Part shown: positions 55,010 to 64,000 of the stretch, one piece after another
Layout of the letters: the number at the start of each line of letters is the position of its first letter
How positions within the stretch are numbered: position 1 is the stretch's first letter
Source of the DNA: Agriotes lineatus
Taxonomy: Eukaryota; Arthropoda; Insecta; Coleoptera; Elateridae
NCBI GenBank assembly: GCA_940337035.1
Contig: CALNHX010003559.1
Span: 82,889 to 146,888, forward strand
Reading direction: 5' to 3'
Length of the DNA: 64,000 bases
Made by a program: the position numbers and the translations under genes
The notes under the pieces: model-generated
Seen by the model: the letters and a program-made list of their open reading frames with translations, nothing else
What the model was told of the DNA's origin: nothing
Databases searched by the model: none

Positions 55010-56845
55010 TCTTTTCTCTCTCTTCATGCGTTCTCTTCTTGACAGAAGAATCGTGACACTATGAATCCTCGTCATGTAGGGGTTCTGTCGCGGACGCGTC
55101 GTCTAATCTCGCGCAATCTTTCTCTATTATTAGCCGATCTGTTCGCTTGGCACAGGGATTTGCCCGTTAGATTCCTTATTTGGTCAGACCATCGTTTCGG
55201 CGATCTTCCTCTTGGCCTGGTGCCTTCTACTCTTCCTTAGACGATCAAGCGTTCGAGGTTAGTGCTGCTTCTTCTGGTTACGTGATCGAAGTATGCCATT
55301 ATTTTCGCATATATTCTGCTGGAAAGACGGTGAGTGCTCTTGATTTCGTCCAGTACAAATACGTTGGTTCTGTGTGCTGTCCATGGAATTCGCAGCAGAC
55401 GCCTCCAACACCACATTTCAAAGTCATCTATCCTTCTTTTGTCAGCTGCTTTTATGGTCCATGTCTCGGAACCATACGTCATAATTGGAAAAATCAACGT
55501 CTCTACTACTGTCTTCTTTGTGTTAATCGTGATCTGCTTATCCTTCCATAGCTTTTGTAATTTCGTCATTGCATTCCGACCCATCTGAATTCGTTTTCTA
55601 ATTTCTAGTTCGCAGCTGCCTTCATTACTTATGAGGGATCGCAGGCATACAAAGTTGTTGACAACCCTAAAGTCTCCTATGACTCTCAGATCTGGACGAT
55701 TATTTCTCTTACGATCAACGATCATAACTTTAGTTTTGCTGCGATTTATCTCTAGACCATATTCACGGCTTATGTCTTCTATTCTTCTTGTTATTTCTTT
55801 TATTTCCGTTTCTGAGTTTGCTAAGATCGTTGTGTCGTCCGCGTACCGTAGGTTAGTCATTTTGGTTCCGCCGATTGTGAAACCACCTTCCCATTGGTCC
55901 ATAACTATTTTCATTATATGCTCGCCATAGATATTAAACAGCAAGGGTGACAGTATGCAGCCTTGCCTAACGCCCTTTTTAATGGCGCAGGGTTTAGATA
56001 TATGGTTATCCATCTTTACGATTGCTTTACTGTTTCTATAAAGGTTGTTGATCAAAATAGGCAGGTGTTTGGGTACCCCCATTTCTGTTAAGATTACCCA
56101 CAGTTTGTCCCATTTTATACTGTCGAACGTTTTTTTGTAATCGACAAAGCATAAATATAGCGGTAGGTTATGTTCTCTTGCTTTCTCTATTAATTGTCGA
56201 ATGTTCAAGATTTGCTCGCGGGTTCCTTTTCCCTTTACAAACCCTGTCTGTTCTTCGGGGATTTGCCAGGATAGATATCCCTTTAGCCTTTCATTAATTA
56301 TGTGGAGCATTATTTTGCTGGTATGAGATATCAAGGCGATTAGTCTGTAATTATCGCATTTGGTTTTCGAACCCTTTTTGTGGAGTGGTATTAGGGTGGA
56401 AGTTGTCCAGTCAGTCCGCCAAATCGCGGTCGTCCATATTGCTTGACATATGTTATAAATTGCGTCAATACCTATTTCATCTATTTCCTTTAACACTTAT
56501 TCTGTCGAGCCCTGGTGATTTGCCACTTCTTATTTTTCTCATGGCGTTTGTTACTTCATCCCTTAGTATATCAGGTTCCATTTCTACAATTTCTTCATTG
56601 ATTAATGTTTGTTGTGTTTAGTGATCCTTATATAGTTGTTCGCAGTAGTTGCTCCAAACTTCTAAGACGTTTTCAATTTCGGTAACTTTTTCGTTCTTCG
56701 TGTTCTCTATAGCCCACGATTTTGACATGAATTTTCCGGTTATCTGTTTAATTGTTTTAAATAGATCCTTGGTGTTATTTTGATCTGCGTGTACTTGTAA
56801 TGTTCTTTTACTGTTGTCTAAATGGGGAGATTTTTCTTTATTCAA
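55010..56845 (-). pseudogene. Non-LTR retrotransposon reverse transcriptase, endonuclease missing
   Basis: Minus strand, from 56845: a linker (KDLFKTIKQITGKF, EVWSNYCEQLYKDH) with a stop near 56620, then KIRSGKSPGLDRIS and, after a frame change near 56500, an open RT of 419 residues. Motifs include LIPLHKKGSKTKCDNYR, EEQTGFVKGKGTREQ, CFVDYKKTFDSI, GVRQGCILSPLLFN and RYADDTTILA (YADD at 55834-55845), then thumb words FPIMTYGSETW and WRRLLRIPWTAHRTN. The frame ends at a TAA after ERLIV, but the next bases still read GRVEGTRPRGRSPKRWSD, the usual continuation, so that stop is a nonsense change. The endonuclease is absent. Clade unresolved; the C-terminus is like CR1/L2 or RTE-related insect elements. 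Confidence 0.85.
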
Positions 56846-56849
56846 TTAC

Positions 56850-57035
56850 ATGTTCTAAAAAAATCAACGAATGGGTCAGACAGCAAACAAGAGTAAAAGA
56901 TGTAAAATTAGTCGCACAACAAAAATGGAGATGGGCAGGACATGTCATGAGGACTACAGATGACATATAGACTTGACGTATTACGGAGACCTATGTTCAA
57001 CATTGGATATAGATGAAGGTTGATTAAGAAGAAGA
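56850..57035 (+). mobile_element. Internally deleted RTE-type 3' fragment
   Basis: Plus strand reads INEWVRQQTRVKDVKLVAQQ, KWRWAGHVMR, then jumps to ETYVQHWI and a tail AGAAGAAGAA. 'K-W-x-W-A-G-H' and 'E-x-Y-V-Q-x-W' are consecutive landmarks near the C-terminus of RTE-type polymerases. The sequence normally between them is missing. It lies head to head with the minus-strand RT at 55010-56845. Confidence 0.65.
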
Positions 57036-58502
57036 ATTATAAAGAGCCTATAATAATTAATTACCCACAAAGAAAGCTCCATCGACTAGTATCAGAAACC
57101 TTTGTAAACGCCAGGGCTAATTTATTTAATACATTGTAGCATCCCTTTATAGCTTTTTTAAATTATGTCACAATTTTCCGATTGATATTTTGAGTTTAAT
57201 ATGTTGAAAATTGTAATTTATCATTTTTACATTTGTATCTTCTAATTAGATATTATGAATAAATTTCAGAAGGCACGATCGCCTGTCCAATTTCCGTACA
57301 GATGTATAAGCTACACCTTTGAAATAATCTGAAGGTCTTACTAGTGTTAATGCTATTAAAAAGTCAAAAGTAAAAATTTACTTTAATTTCGAACGGGACC
57401 ACCAAAATCTTGTTTTCTTTAGAAAATTAATTGTCACAATAACAGAAAACACTAGAAAAACATATTCCATTAATTTAAACTATAGAGGGGCTATAATTTA
57501 AACTATACCTACCCACTATAACTGCTTAGATATATGTTTGATATGATTGACATTATCTATGTCGGAATTAAATAAATGTGCTTCATAACATTTCACATTG
57601 TGAAAAACGCATTTCAAAAGACAAAAAAGTATATTAAGAAACTCAGGTAGACCACAAAATTAATTCTGATTTTCCACAACTTTTCAAAAAGGTAGTCGTG
57701 ATTGTTTTACTTACAATACTAATTCAGTGCATTGTATTTACTGTAAAACAATTATTTACATTAGGTTTCCTTGGTGATTAAGCTAACATTGCACTGTCGT
57801 TTCAAGTTTCTTTCCTTAATTGTACTAATAAGGCAGACAATACTTCAGAAACAAATGTAATAAATGCAGGTTATTTTAAATTTAAATATGGATATTGATA
57901 CCACAAAAAACTTTAGATAAACTACATTTTCTAGAATTATAAATTAATGGCGTTAAATGATCCGATAATTAATGTTTTCTCACTTTGTTAACAAATTTAT
58001 TGAAATTATACTTTAATGGAAATTTCATACACTGTTAACTTGGAATCACATTCAATAGTTCATAAGCGACATAGCGCACATAACTTTGTAAATTAGAGTT
58101 TGCTGCTTTATAACAATTTAATAGTATCTGGAGGAGATTCCCTATATGCCTATCCCATAAATAAGTAAAACTTCATACTAAACGTAAATTGAAGCACAAG
58201 TGTAATATAAGAGTGGTGTTGCTATATTTCAAACAAGTAATTAATTCAAATTTCTAAGTAAGTGCTAACACTTTCATTTTTCCTGATGCAATAAGGATAA
58301 TTCTTTGACAAGACGGCTTTTGAGTCAGACATTTGTGAAAATATTTGATGAGGCTTTTCTTTCTGAGCTCAACTGCTTTTAACTAAATTATGAATTATTG
58401 CTGCTACGATTATTTTATTAAAAGCGAAAAGAAAACATTTTTGTAAATAGAAACTTAGTTTTGAGTAAATATATTTGTAAATTGTGAACATTTTCTTTTG
58501 TT
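57036..58502. other. Non-coding, nothing recognised
   Basis: AT-rich, no supported gene. Confidence 0.5.
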
Positions 58503-58730
58503 GACACTTTTTCCGTCACATTGTGTTAGATATTCTAGGTTATGTTGACATTCAAATTTATGGTAAAGCGTGTTTTAATATAGTATTAAAACACGCCACC
58601 AATGGCAACGTGCAAAGAAGACGTAATTCGGGCGCTAATATTAAGAGTGCTACAAACGTCACTTCTGACACTAGAAACTGTGCAAAAAGTTGTCATTTTG
58701 ACACGATCGTAGAAAAAAGCTGTTTATGTA
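58503..58730 (+). repeat. Dispersed 220-bp repeat, copy 2
   Basis: Partner of 22613-22835. It also has an inner inverted pair GTGTTTTAATA/TATTAAAACAC at about 58570-58602. A 75-codon open frame crosses it (58523-58750) but is explained by the repeat. Confidence 0.7.
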
Positions 58731-59054
58731 TGTGTTGTAATGTTTCTTAAGATGCATTTTTATGTTTCTTTAAAACATTTAATTTAATTTATTTATATTT
58801 CACGATTTTATAATACTGAAATACTGATGTCTAAAAATGTTTAATTAAGGTTTGTTATAAAACTCGCACGCTTAAAAAGTTAAAACTATATTTTATTACA
58901 AATTCTGTTAGGGGCAACCTTATATATAAGAAATAAAAAAGAACGATATTCTGCAAAGTCAATTTTATTATGCAATATTGTCCAAAGTGTTACATTGTAT
59001 ATTCCTGAAACTGCTCAAACAAAATATGATATTCATGGCAGGATTATTCTTAAA
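58731..59054. other. 3' flank of the second secreted-peptide gene
   Basis: AATAAA on the minus strand at about 58974 (plus TTTATT near 58963-58970) is a poly(A) candidate. Nothing else recognised. Confidence 0.35.
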
Positions 59055-59253
59055 TCAACCAAGGATGGCTCCTCCCAATCTAACACCGGGGACTGCAACA
59101 AGCCCTGGGGCAACAACACCAACACCAACGCCAAGGCTGGGCTCGGGATCGGCGAGGGCAAGGGCCAAAAGGGCGAAGAAAAGAATTACCTGTAAAAATA
59201 ATACTTGCTAGGTACTTGCGAAGTTAAAGTTGCAAACTTACCAAGTATTTCAT
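59055..59253 (-). CDS. Small secreted peptide precursor 2 (48 aa, two exons)
   Basis: Exon 1 (59242-59253) encodes MKYL. A 52-bp intron (59190-59241) with GTAAG and TTTACAG ends follows. Exon 2 (59055-59189) ends in TGA. The first 17 residues, MKYLVILFFALLALALA, differ from the paralogue at 19985 by one residue. Cleavage is expected before DPEPS. The mature 31 residues have Gly-Val repeats (LGVGVGVVAPG), no Cys, and end GGAILG, parallel to GGVLLG in the paralogue. Intron position and phase are the same, and so is the strand. The conserved leader with a faster-changing mature part points to duplication followed by divergence. The product is likely secreted; its role is unknown. Confidence 0.85.
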
Positions 59254-59303
59254 TGTGGTGGTAGTAGTTGTTCTAATCGATACACTTTGTTTAGCTCAAG
59301 TCG

Positions 59304-59311
59304 TTTATATA
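59304..59311 (-). promoter_or_regulatory. TATA box of the second secreted-peptide gene
   Basis: TATATAAA on the minus strand, 51 bases upstream of the ATG, giving a short 5' UTR of about 20-25 bases. Confidence 0.7.
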
Positions 59312-59319
59312 CTGGGAGA

Positions 59320-60065
59320 ATGACCTTCGTTCACGTGAAGGCGCTATCTCTATGGATTTCCTTTTTTTACAACAAAATTGATTGTTGATGTAAATTTATT
59401 TAAGTTTCTATATGTACATACTAATTACTGCAGCATTGAAACTTCTGCGTTTCGACAAGTAAATTCTGAAAAAATATCTTTAGTACCTAGTTGATTTTTA
59501 ACCATTTCTTCTATTCAAGTTTTTAATTCTAAATTTTATTATACCTAACAACTTTATCCACATTAAGAAATAAAAGTTAAAATACTTTCTTTTTCACAAG
59601 TCTCCGACATTTTATACTTTCAAGAGTTTGTTATAATTAGTGCAGGAAAACAAAGTAATAATCGCAATACAAAATTATTCTCGTGCCATAATACGTATTA
59701 GAAACAATGTTATTTTATATGTTCTAAAAGTCTACCGTCCAATTCCTTGAGGAAAGTACGCCATCTTGGAAATGCCTGCCAAAAAAGTGTTTTCCCTAAT
59801 TATTTCATGAACTATCAATCATATCAAAGAATGTTTCAAATAAAAATTATTTCTTATAAAATTATCCGAAAGAAAAGTGTTTACTAACGTCTGCCTAGAA
59901 CCAACCCCTTATCGTGTGGAAGAAATGTACTATCTAACAAGGAAATAAATGCAACACAAGTGATTATTGTCTGCTCATTATTTTATTTTGAAGAGAACTC
60001 ACAAAGTACGCTTTTCATTGGACTGATTTTGAAAGCGCCTGAAGCAAGTCTTATCGCTGTGGGAT
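59320..60065. other. Non-coding upstream region, nothing recognised
   Basis: Upstream flank of the second secreted-peptide gene. No repeat or gene seen. Confidence 0.5.
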
Positions 60066-63000
60066 AAATCATCATCAGAGAGCTTTACAGGCTTTTACAG
60101 GCTTTGGCCAAATCAAGGATCCGCTTCCATTCGTCTCTGTTTTGAGCCTTTATTTTCCAATTTCGTACCCCTACGGTTTTTAAGTCATTCTCAATGGCAT
60201 CCAGGAGCCTGGTTCGGGGGCGGCCAACAGGTTTTCTGCTTTCAGGTCTAACCATAGCAGTTTTCTTGAGTGGATCGTCTTCTTCTCTTCTAGCAATATG
60301 TCCCAACCAACGTATTTTACCGAGCTTGATTAATTTGAGTATGTCAATGTCTTGAAATAGATGATATAATTCATGGTTGTGTCTTATAAGCCATATGCCA
60401 TTTTCATTAACTGATCCATAAATTTTCTTTAGAACTTTACGTTCAAATCGAAATACAAGAGCTTTCTCCTTCTTATTCAATGTCCATAATTCTGAACCAT
60501 ATAGTAGGATCGGACGTATGATGGTCTTATATATTTTAATTTTGGTTTTACGGGGCAGATTGCTAGAGTTTAAGCTTGTTCTCAGGCCGTAATATGCTTT
60601 ATTGGACAACATTAATCTTCTCCTGACTTCATCCTCTATGTTATTGTCCCTTTTTACTAGTGTTCCCAGATATATGAACTGTTGAACTGCCTAGAAATTG
60701 TACGTATCAATATTTAGGTTTTGCCGGATTCGGGATCGCTCACCTTCCCTGGTAACGTGTATGTACTTAGTTTTAACTTCGTCGATTGTTATCTCCATCT
60801 CTGCTGCTGATTTTTCTAAGGCAATGAATGCTTCTTTTACTATAACTACTGATCTTCCAACAATGTCAATGTCATCTGCGTACGCTAGTATTTGCAGTGA
60901 CTTGTTATATATCGTACCTTTGGTATTAACTTTTGCATCACGAACAACTTTTTCGAGTGCTATGTTGAATAGTATACAAGATAGTGCATCTCCTTGCCTT
61001 AGTCCTCGTTCCGTTTTGAAAGGGTCTGATAACTCACCTGGATGTCAACGCAGCATTTTACCTCTCTCAATGTTAACTCGGCCAATCTTACTAGCTTCTC
61101 AGGAATTTCAAATTCTGGCATTGCCTCAAACAGCCTGTCTCGTCTAATGCTATCATATGCGTTTTTGAAATCTATGAATATATGATGCGTGTCGATGTTG
61201 AATTCGTATGTTTTCTCTAGTATTTGCCTGATAACGGATATTTGATCTAGCGTAGATTTGCCTGGTCTAAAGCCTCTCTGGTAGCTACTATTTGTTCTGC
61301 ATAAAACTGTAATCGTACATGAAGTATGTTGACAAATATTTTATATGAGGTCTTAAGAAGAGTTATTGGTCACCTTTCTTGTGTACGGGGCAAAGGATTC
61401 CCAGATTCCATTCCTTAGGTAGTACTTCCTGATGCCATATTTCCACAATGAGTTTATGAATCTGTCTTCCTAGTTCCTCACCTCCTTTCTTTAACAACTC
61501 CACTGGTATGCGGTTATTTCCTGGTGCTTTATTGCTCTTTCGCTTCCGTGTCGCTGTTTTCACTTCCTCCATGGATGGTATTTCGCACCCTTCTTCATAT
61601 GCATTTCTGTATACTGTTTTCATATTCTTGTTGCTCCTGTTGGCTTTGCGTACTCTCCCCTAGCAGCGAGCCGAAGTGCCCCTTCCATCTGGCTAAGATT
61701 GCTTTCATTTCGCTCACGATATTGCCTTCTTCATCTTTACAGATGGATATTCTTGGCTTGAACTCTTTACCTATTTGATTTAAGTTACGGCACATTTTCC
61801 GACTATCGTTTTGATTATTATTAGTTTCAATTTCGGCCATCTGTTTCTCGAAAATGCGTTTTTCTTAGCTCTATGCATTTCCTTTTCATTTTTTTTTTAT
61901 TCTTCTACTGCCTGTCTGGTATGATGCCTCTGTAAAATTTTCTTATACGCATTGTTTTTTGTTTCCGTCACTCTCCTGCATTCTGCATCAAACCAGTCCT
62001 TTACTTTTCTATGCTTTTTAACATCAGGAATTCTCTCAGCGGTACTTATTATTTTGTGTTTTATCTGGTTCCATGTCATATCTACTTCATTATTGTCTTT
62101 TTCTTTCTTGTAACTGCCTGGTTAGCTAGTTTGCATATTCGTTTGCCACTTGTTTCTCATTCAGTGTTTCCGTCTCATATTTCTTGGTTTGGGTTCTTCG
62201 TTCTTTTTTTAGGTTAGATATTCTCTCTTATTTTAGTTATAAGAAGATAGTGGTCTGAATCGATATTGGCCCCTCTGTACGTTCTAGCATCCATTACATT
62301 TGAAGTGAAACGAGCATCGATAAGCATGTGGTCAATGACGTTAAATGTGTGATTATCGGGTGATCTCCAAGACATTTGATGTATTGCCCTGTGTTGAAAG
62401 TATGTTGTAGATATGACCGTATTGAGAGATGCTGCAAAGTTTACTAGTCTTGCACCATTATCAGTTGTATACATGTGCGGGCTACGCTTGCATATGGTAG
62501 GTCTATAGATGGCCTTCTGCCCTACCTTCGCGCTATGTTGCCAATAATTACTTTGATGTCGTATTTTGAACATTTTCTATATACTGCTTCAAGTGTATCA
62601 TAGAATTTGTCCTTTTCATTCTCTTCTTTTTCTTCTGTCGGGGCATGGGCATTTATAATAGAGTAGTTGAACATTCTTGCTTTAATACGAATTCGACAGA
62701 TTCTATTGTTTATGGCCTCAAAATCGATTACATTATTTTTTAACCTTTTTTCTACAATAAACCCTGTGCCTAAGCAATGTTGATTATCATGGAAGCTGGA
62801 GTATACTGTGTGGTTACTTATCTCTGGTATATCAGTTATATCTGCTTTGTACGTGTCTAAGGTATCTAACAGAATTTTTAAAGTTCCTGGTCTATATAGG
62901 GTACGAACCGTAAATATTTTTTCATTTTCCGCGCCTGAGGTCGTCGTCTTTGAGGCAGTCCGGCTGTATTTTCTTGATTCTTCACAACAGTTTATTTTTT

Positions 63001-63105
63001 ACAGTACGGGGTTGGTAGCCCCGTCCAACCCTTTTAGTCGCCTCTTGCGACAAGCAGGGATACTGTGGGTCTATTCTAACCCCAACCCACTGGGGTGTGT
63101 AGGAT
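60066..63105 (-). mobile_element. Near full-length non-LTR retrotransposon, frameshifted
   Basis: Runs 5' to 3' on the minus strand. The 5' part (63105-62990) holds CACCCCAGTGGGTTGGGG and CTTGTCGCAAGAGGCGACTA, the latter a word often seen at the start of one arthropod non-LTR group. Endonuclease, RT and C-terminal part follow in order, and the 3' end is ATGATGATTT (60066-60076). No ORF1 is evident. Size of about 3 kb fits RTE-type elements with a single ORF. Confidence 0.8.
60085..62960 (-). pseudogene. Endonuclease and reverse transcriptase of the 60-63 kb element
   Basis: Endonuclease pieces (about 62940-62214) read VRTLYRPGTLKILLDTLDTY, INAHAPTEEKEENEKDKFYD, then after a break MYTTDNGARLVNFAA, MSWRSPDN and ARTYRGANIDSDHYLL. 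The usual GDFN appears as IIGN, so a metal-binding Asp is lost. The RT (61840-60613) has KAPGNNRIPVELLKKGGEEL, PVHKKGDQ, then in other frames IDFKNAYDSI, GLRQGDALSC and the catalytic YADD at 60871-60882. The C-terminal part (60612-60085) is open for 175 codons with KIRWLGHIARRE and GRPRTRLLD. Breaks occur near 62570, 62100, 61890, 61360, 61050 and 60690. It cannot be active. Confidence 0.8.
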
Positions 63106-63109
63106 AATT

Positions 63110-63569
63110 ACCGTTAATCATTTGAAAATGGAATGTTTAGCTGAAGAATATATCGTGTGTTTAAAAAAAACTTATTCGCAGCATGCCATGATCAAATTCA
63201 AGTTTGCCATAACTTGATAGATACACATTAAAGAAAATAAACTACCATAAGTCAGAGAGAACTAAATTACATCTTGATCTTGAACTATTTTCCTAAAAAT
63301 ATGCAAAGCACTAAATAAAAGCAATTTTTATTGACTGTTATGATTAATACACTCGTTGTTATGCAAATGCATCTTTTTTTCCTTTTTGCTTGATACAAGT
63401 AAACTTAATGCAGTGTAAAGTTTTGCCTGTCACAGTGACATGTTTCCATAAACACAATGCAATCTGACATTCACCTACAGACGTAAGTTAAGACATAATT
63501 AGATTTTCTATCTTTCTTTAAAAGGCCTACCCTAAAGGAGTTTTTTTTTAGAACACACGATACTACAGC
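63110..63569. other. Non-coding, nothing recognised
   Basis: No supported feature. Confidence 0.5.
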
Positions 63570-64000
63570 TTTTTTTGTACTCCCTAGTTTTGATGCGACA
63601 ATGCTTTTATTATATTTAATCTTATCTCCCACTTTTTCCTAAGTTGTTTTAGGTGCGGGATCTATGTTAACTTTTGATCAAATACCATTCCGAGTAAGTT
63701 TATATCACTCAAGTATTCTAAATCTTGATTATAAAATTTCAAAATAGGACTTGGCTCAACATATCGTTTTTTGCTGAAATGTAAACATTTGGTTTTAGAT
63801 GCTTAAAATTTGAAACATAAAATGTTTGTCCATTCGCATACTTCATTTATAGATTCCTGTAGAAGGATTTGAGTATTGCTGTTATTCTTTTCTTTGCAAA
63901 AAAACTATCAAATCGTCGGCATATTGCACAGCACTTGTGATGCTATATTGTTGGTAATTCCATTTATGGCGATTCAAAACAAAGTAGTACTTAAAATGGA
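63570..64000 (-). pseudogene. Reverse transcriptase fragment running off the window edge
   Basis: On the minus strand from 64000, frames read AVQYADDLIVFLQRK (YADD at 63912-63923), then ILLQESINEVCEWTN, then LEYLSDINLLGMVFDQKLT, the palm-to-thumb order of Jockey/I/R1-type polymerases ('L-G-x-x-F-D-x-x-L'). Stops and shifts separate the pieces. The upstream part lies beyond the window. It is unrelated to the element ending at 63105. Confidence 0.65.

Noticed and set aside
55180..55930. Plus-strand frames of 84-123 codons
   Set aside because: Antisense to the minus-strand reverse transcriptase, which carries all catalytic motifs.
58978..59211. Plus-strand frames with Pro/Thr-rich and Gly-rich content
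   Set aside because: Antisense shadows of the second secreted-peptide gene, which has a signal peptide, splice sites and a paralogue.
1..64000. Bacterial-type systems (CRISPR, operons, defence islands)
   Set aside because: Introns, TATA boxes and eukaryotic transposons show a nuclear insect genome; no such system is present.

Overview
The window reads as nuclear DNA of an insect, and a beetle-like genome is my best guess (inference). It is AT-rich, its few introns are 50-210 bp, TATA boxes and GT-AG splice sites are clear, and transposable elements of typical arthropod types fill much of it. There are no operons or bacterial signals. Only three loci look like host-type genes: two small secreted-peptide genes on the minus strand (19985-20202 and 59055-59253) and one multi-exon gene on the plus strand (45664-48591). 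The last encodes a zinc-finger protein with a tyrosine-recombinase-like core and a SANT/Myb-like tail. Everything else that codes is mobile DNA, mostly decayed.

Left part (1-16 kb). A 5'-truncated non-LTR retrotransposon with RNase H (2040-3436) sits between 14-bp direct repeats. It is followed by a decayed hAT transposase (3555-4250, minus) and then a decayed Crypton-like tyrosine recombinase (5290-8222, minus). A 1.8-kb insertion with a 4-bp target duplication splits the recombinase gene. A second recombinase fragment (8634-8820) and several long hairpins lie around it. A deleted piggyBac relative (9130-9692) comes next, then a complete BEL/Pao retrotransposon (9869-15974) with 224-bp LTRs that I read as identical, a GTGAT target duplication and one intact 1745-residue Gag-Pol frame. 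This is the youngest insertion in the window.

Middle (16-45 kb). Non-coding DNA holds tandem repeats, the first secreted-peptide gene, a two-ORF non-LTR retrotransposon (24.7-29.0 kb, minus), a hammerhead-ribozyme-like motif (30.65 kb, minus), Jockey and tRNA-like SINE remnants, a family of palindromic repeats (35-39 kb), a dead Tigger/pogo transposase (39-40.5 kb) and a 1-kb foldback element (41355-42373).

Right part (45-64 kb). The recombinase-derived gene is followed by hairpin and tandem repeats, a non-LTR RT (55.0-56.8 kb, minus), the second secreted-peptide gene, a near full-length but frameshifted non-LTR element (60.07-63.1 kb, minus) and the edge of another RT (63.57-64.0 kb, minus).

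The points most worth following are the recombinase-derived gene, in which the usual catalytic His of the HxxR box is Thr; the paired secreted-peptide genes; the hairpin modules around the Crypton-like copies; and the hammerhead-like motif. All family calls come from reading motifs by eye. No database search was run.
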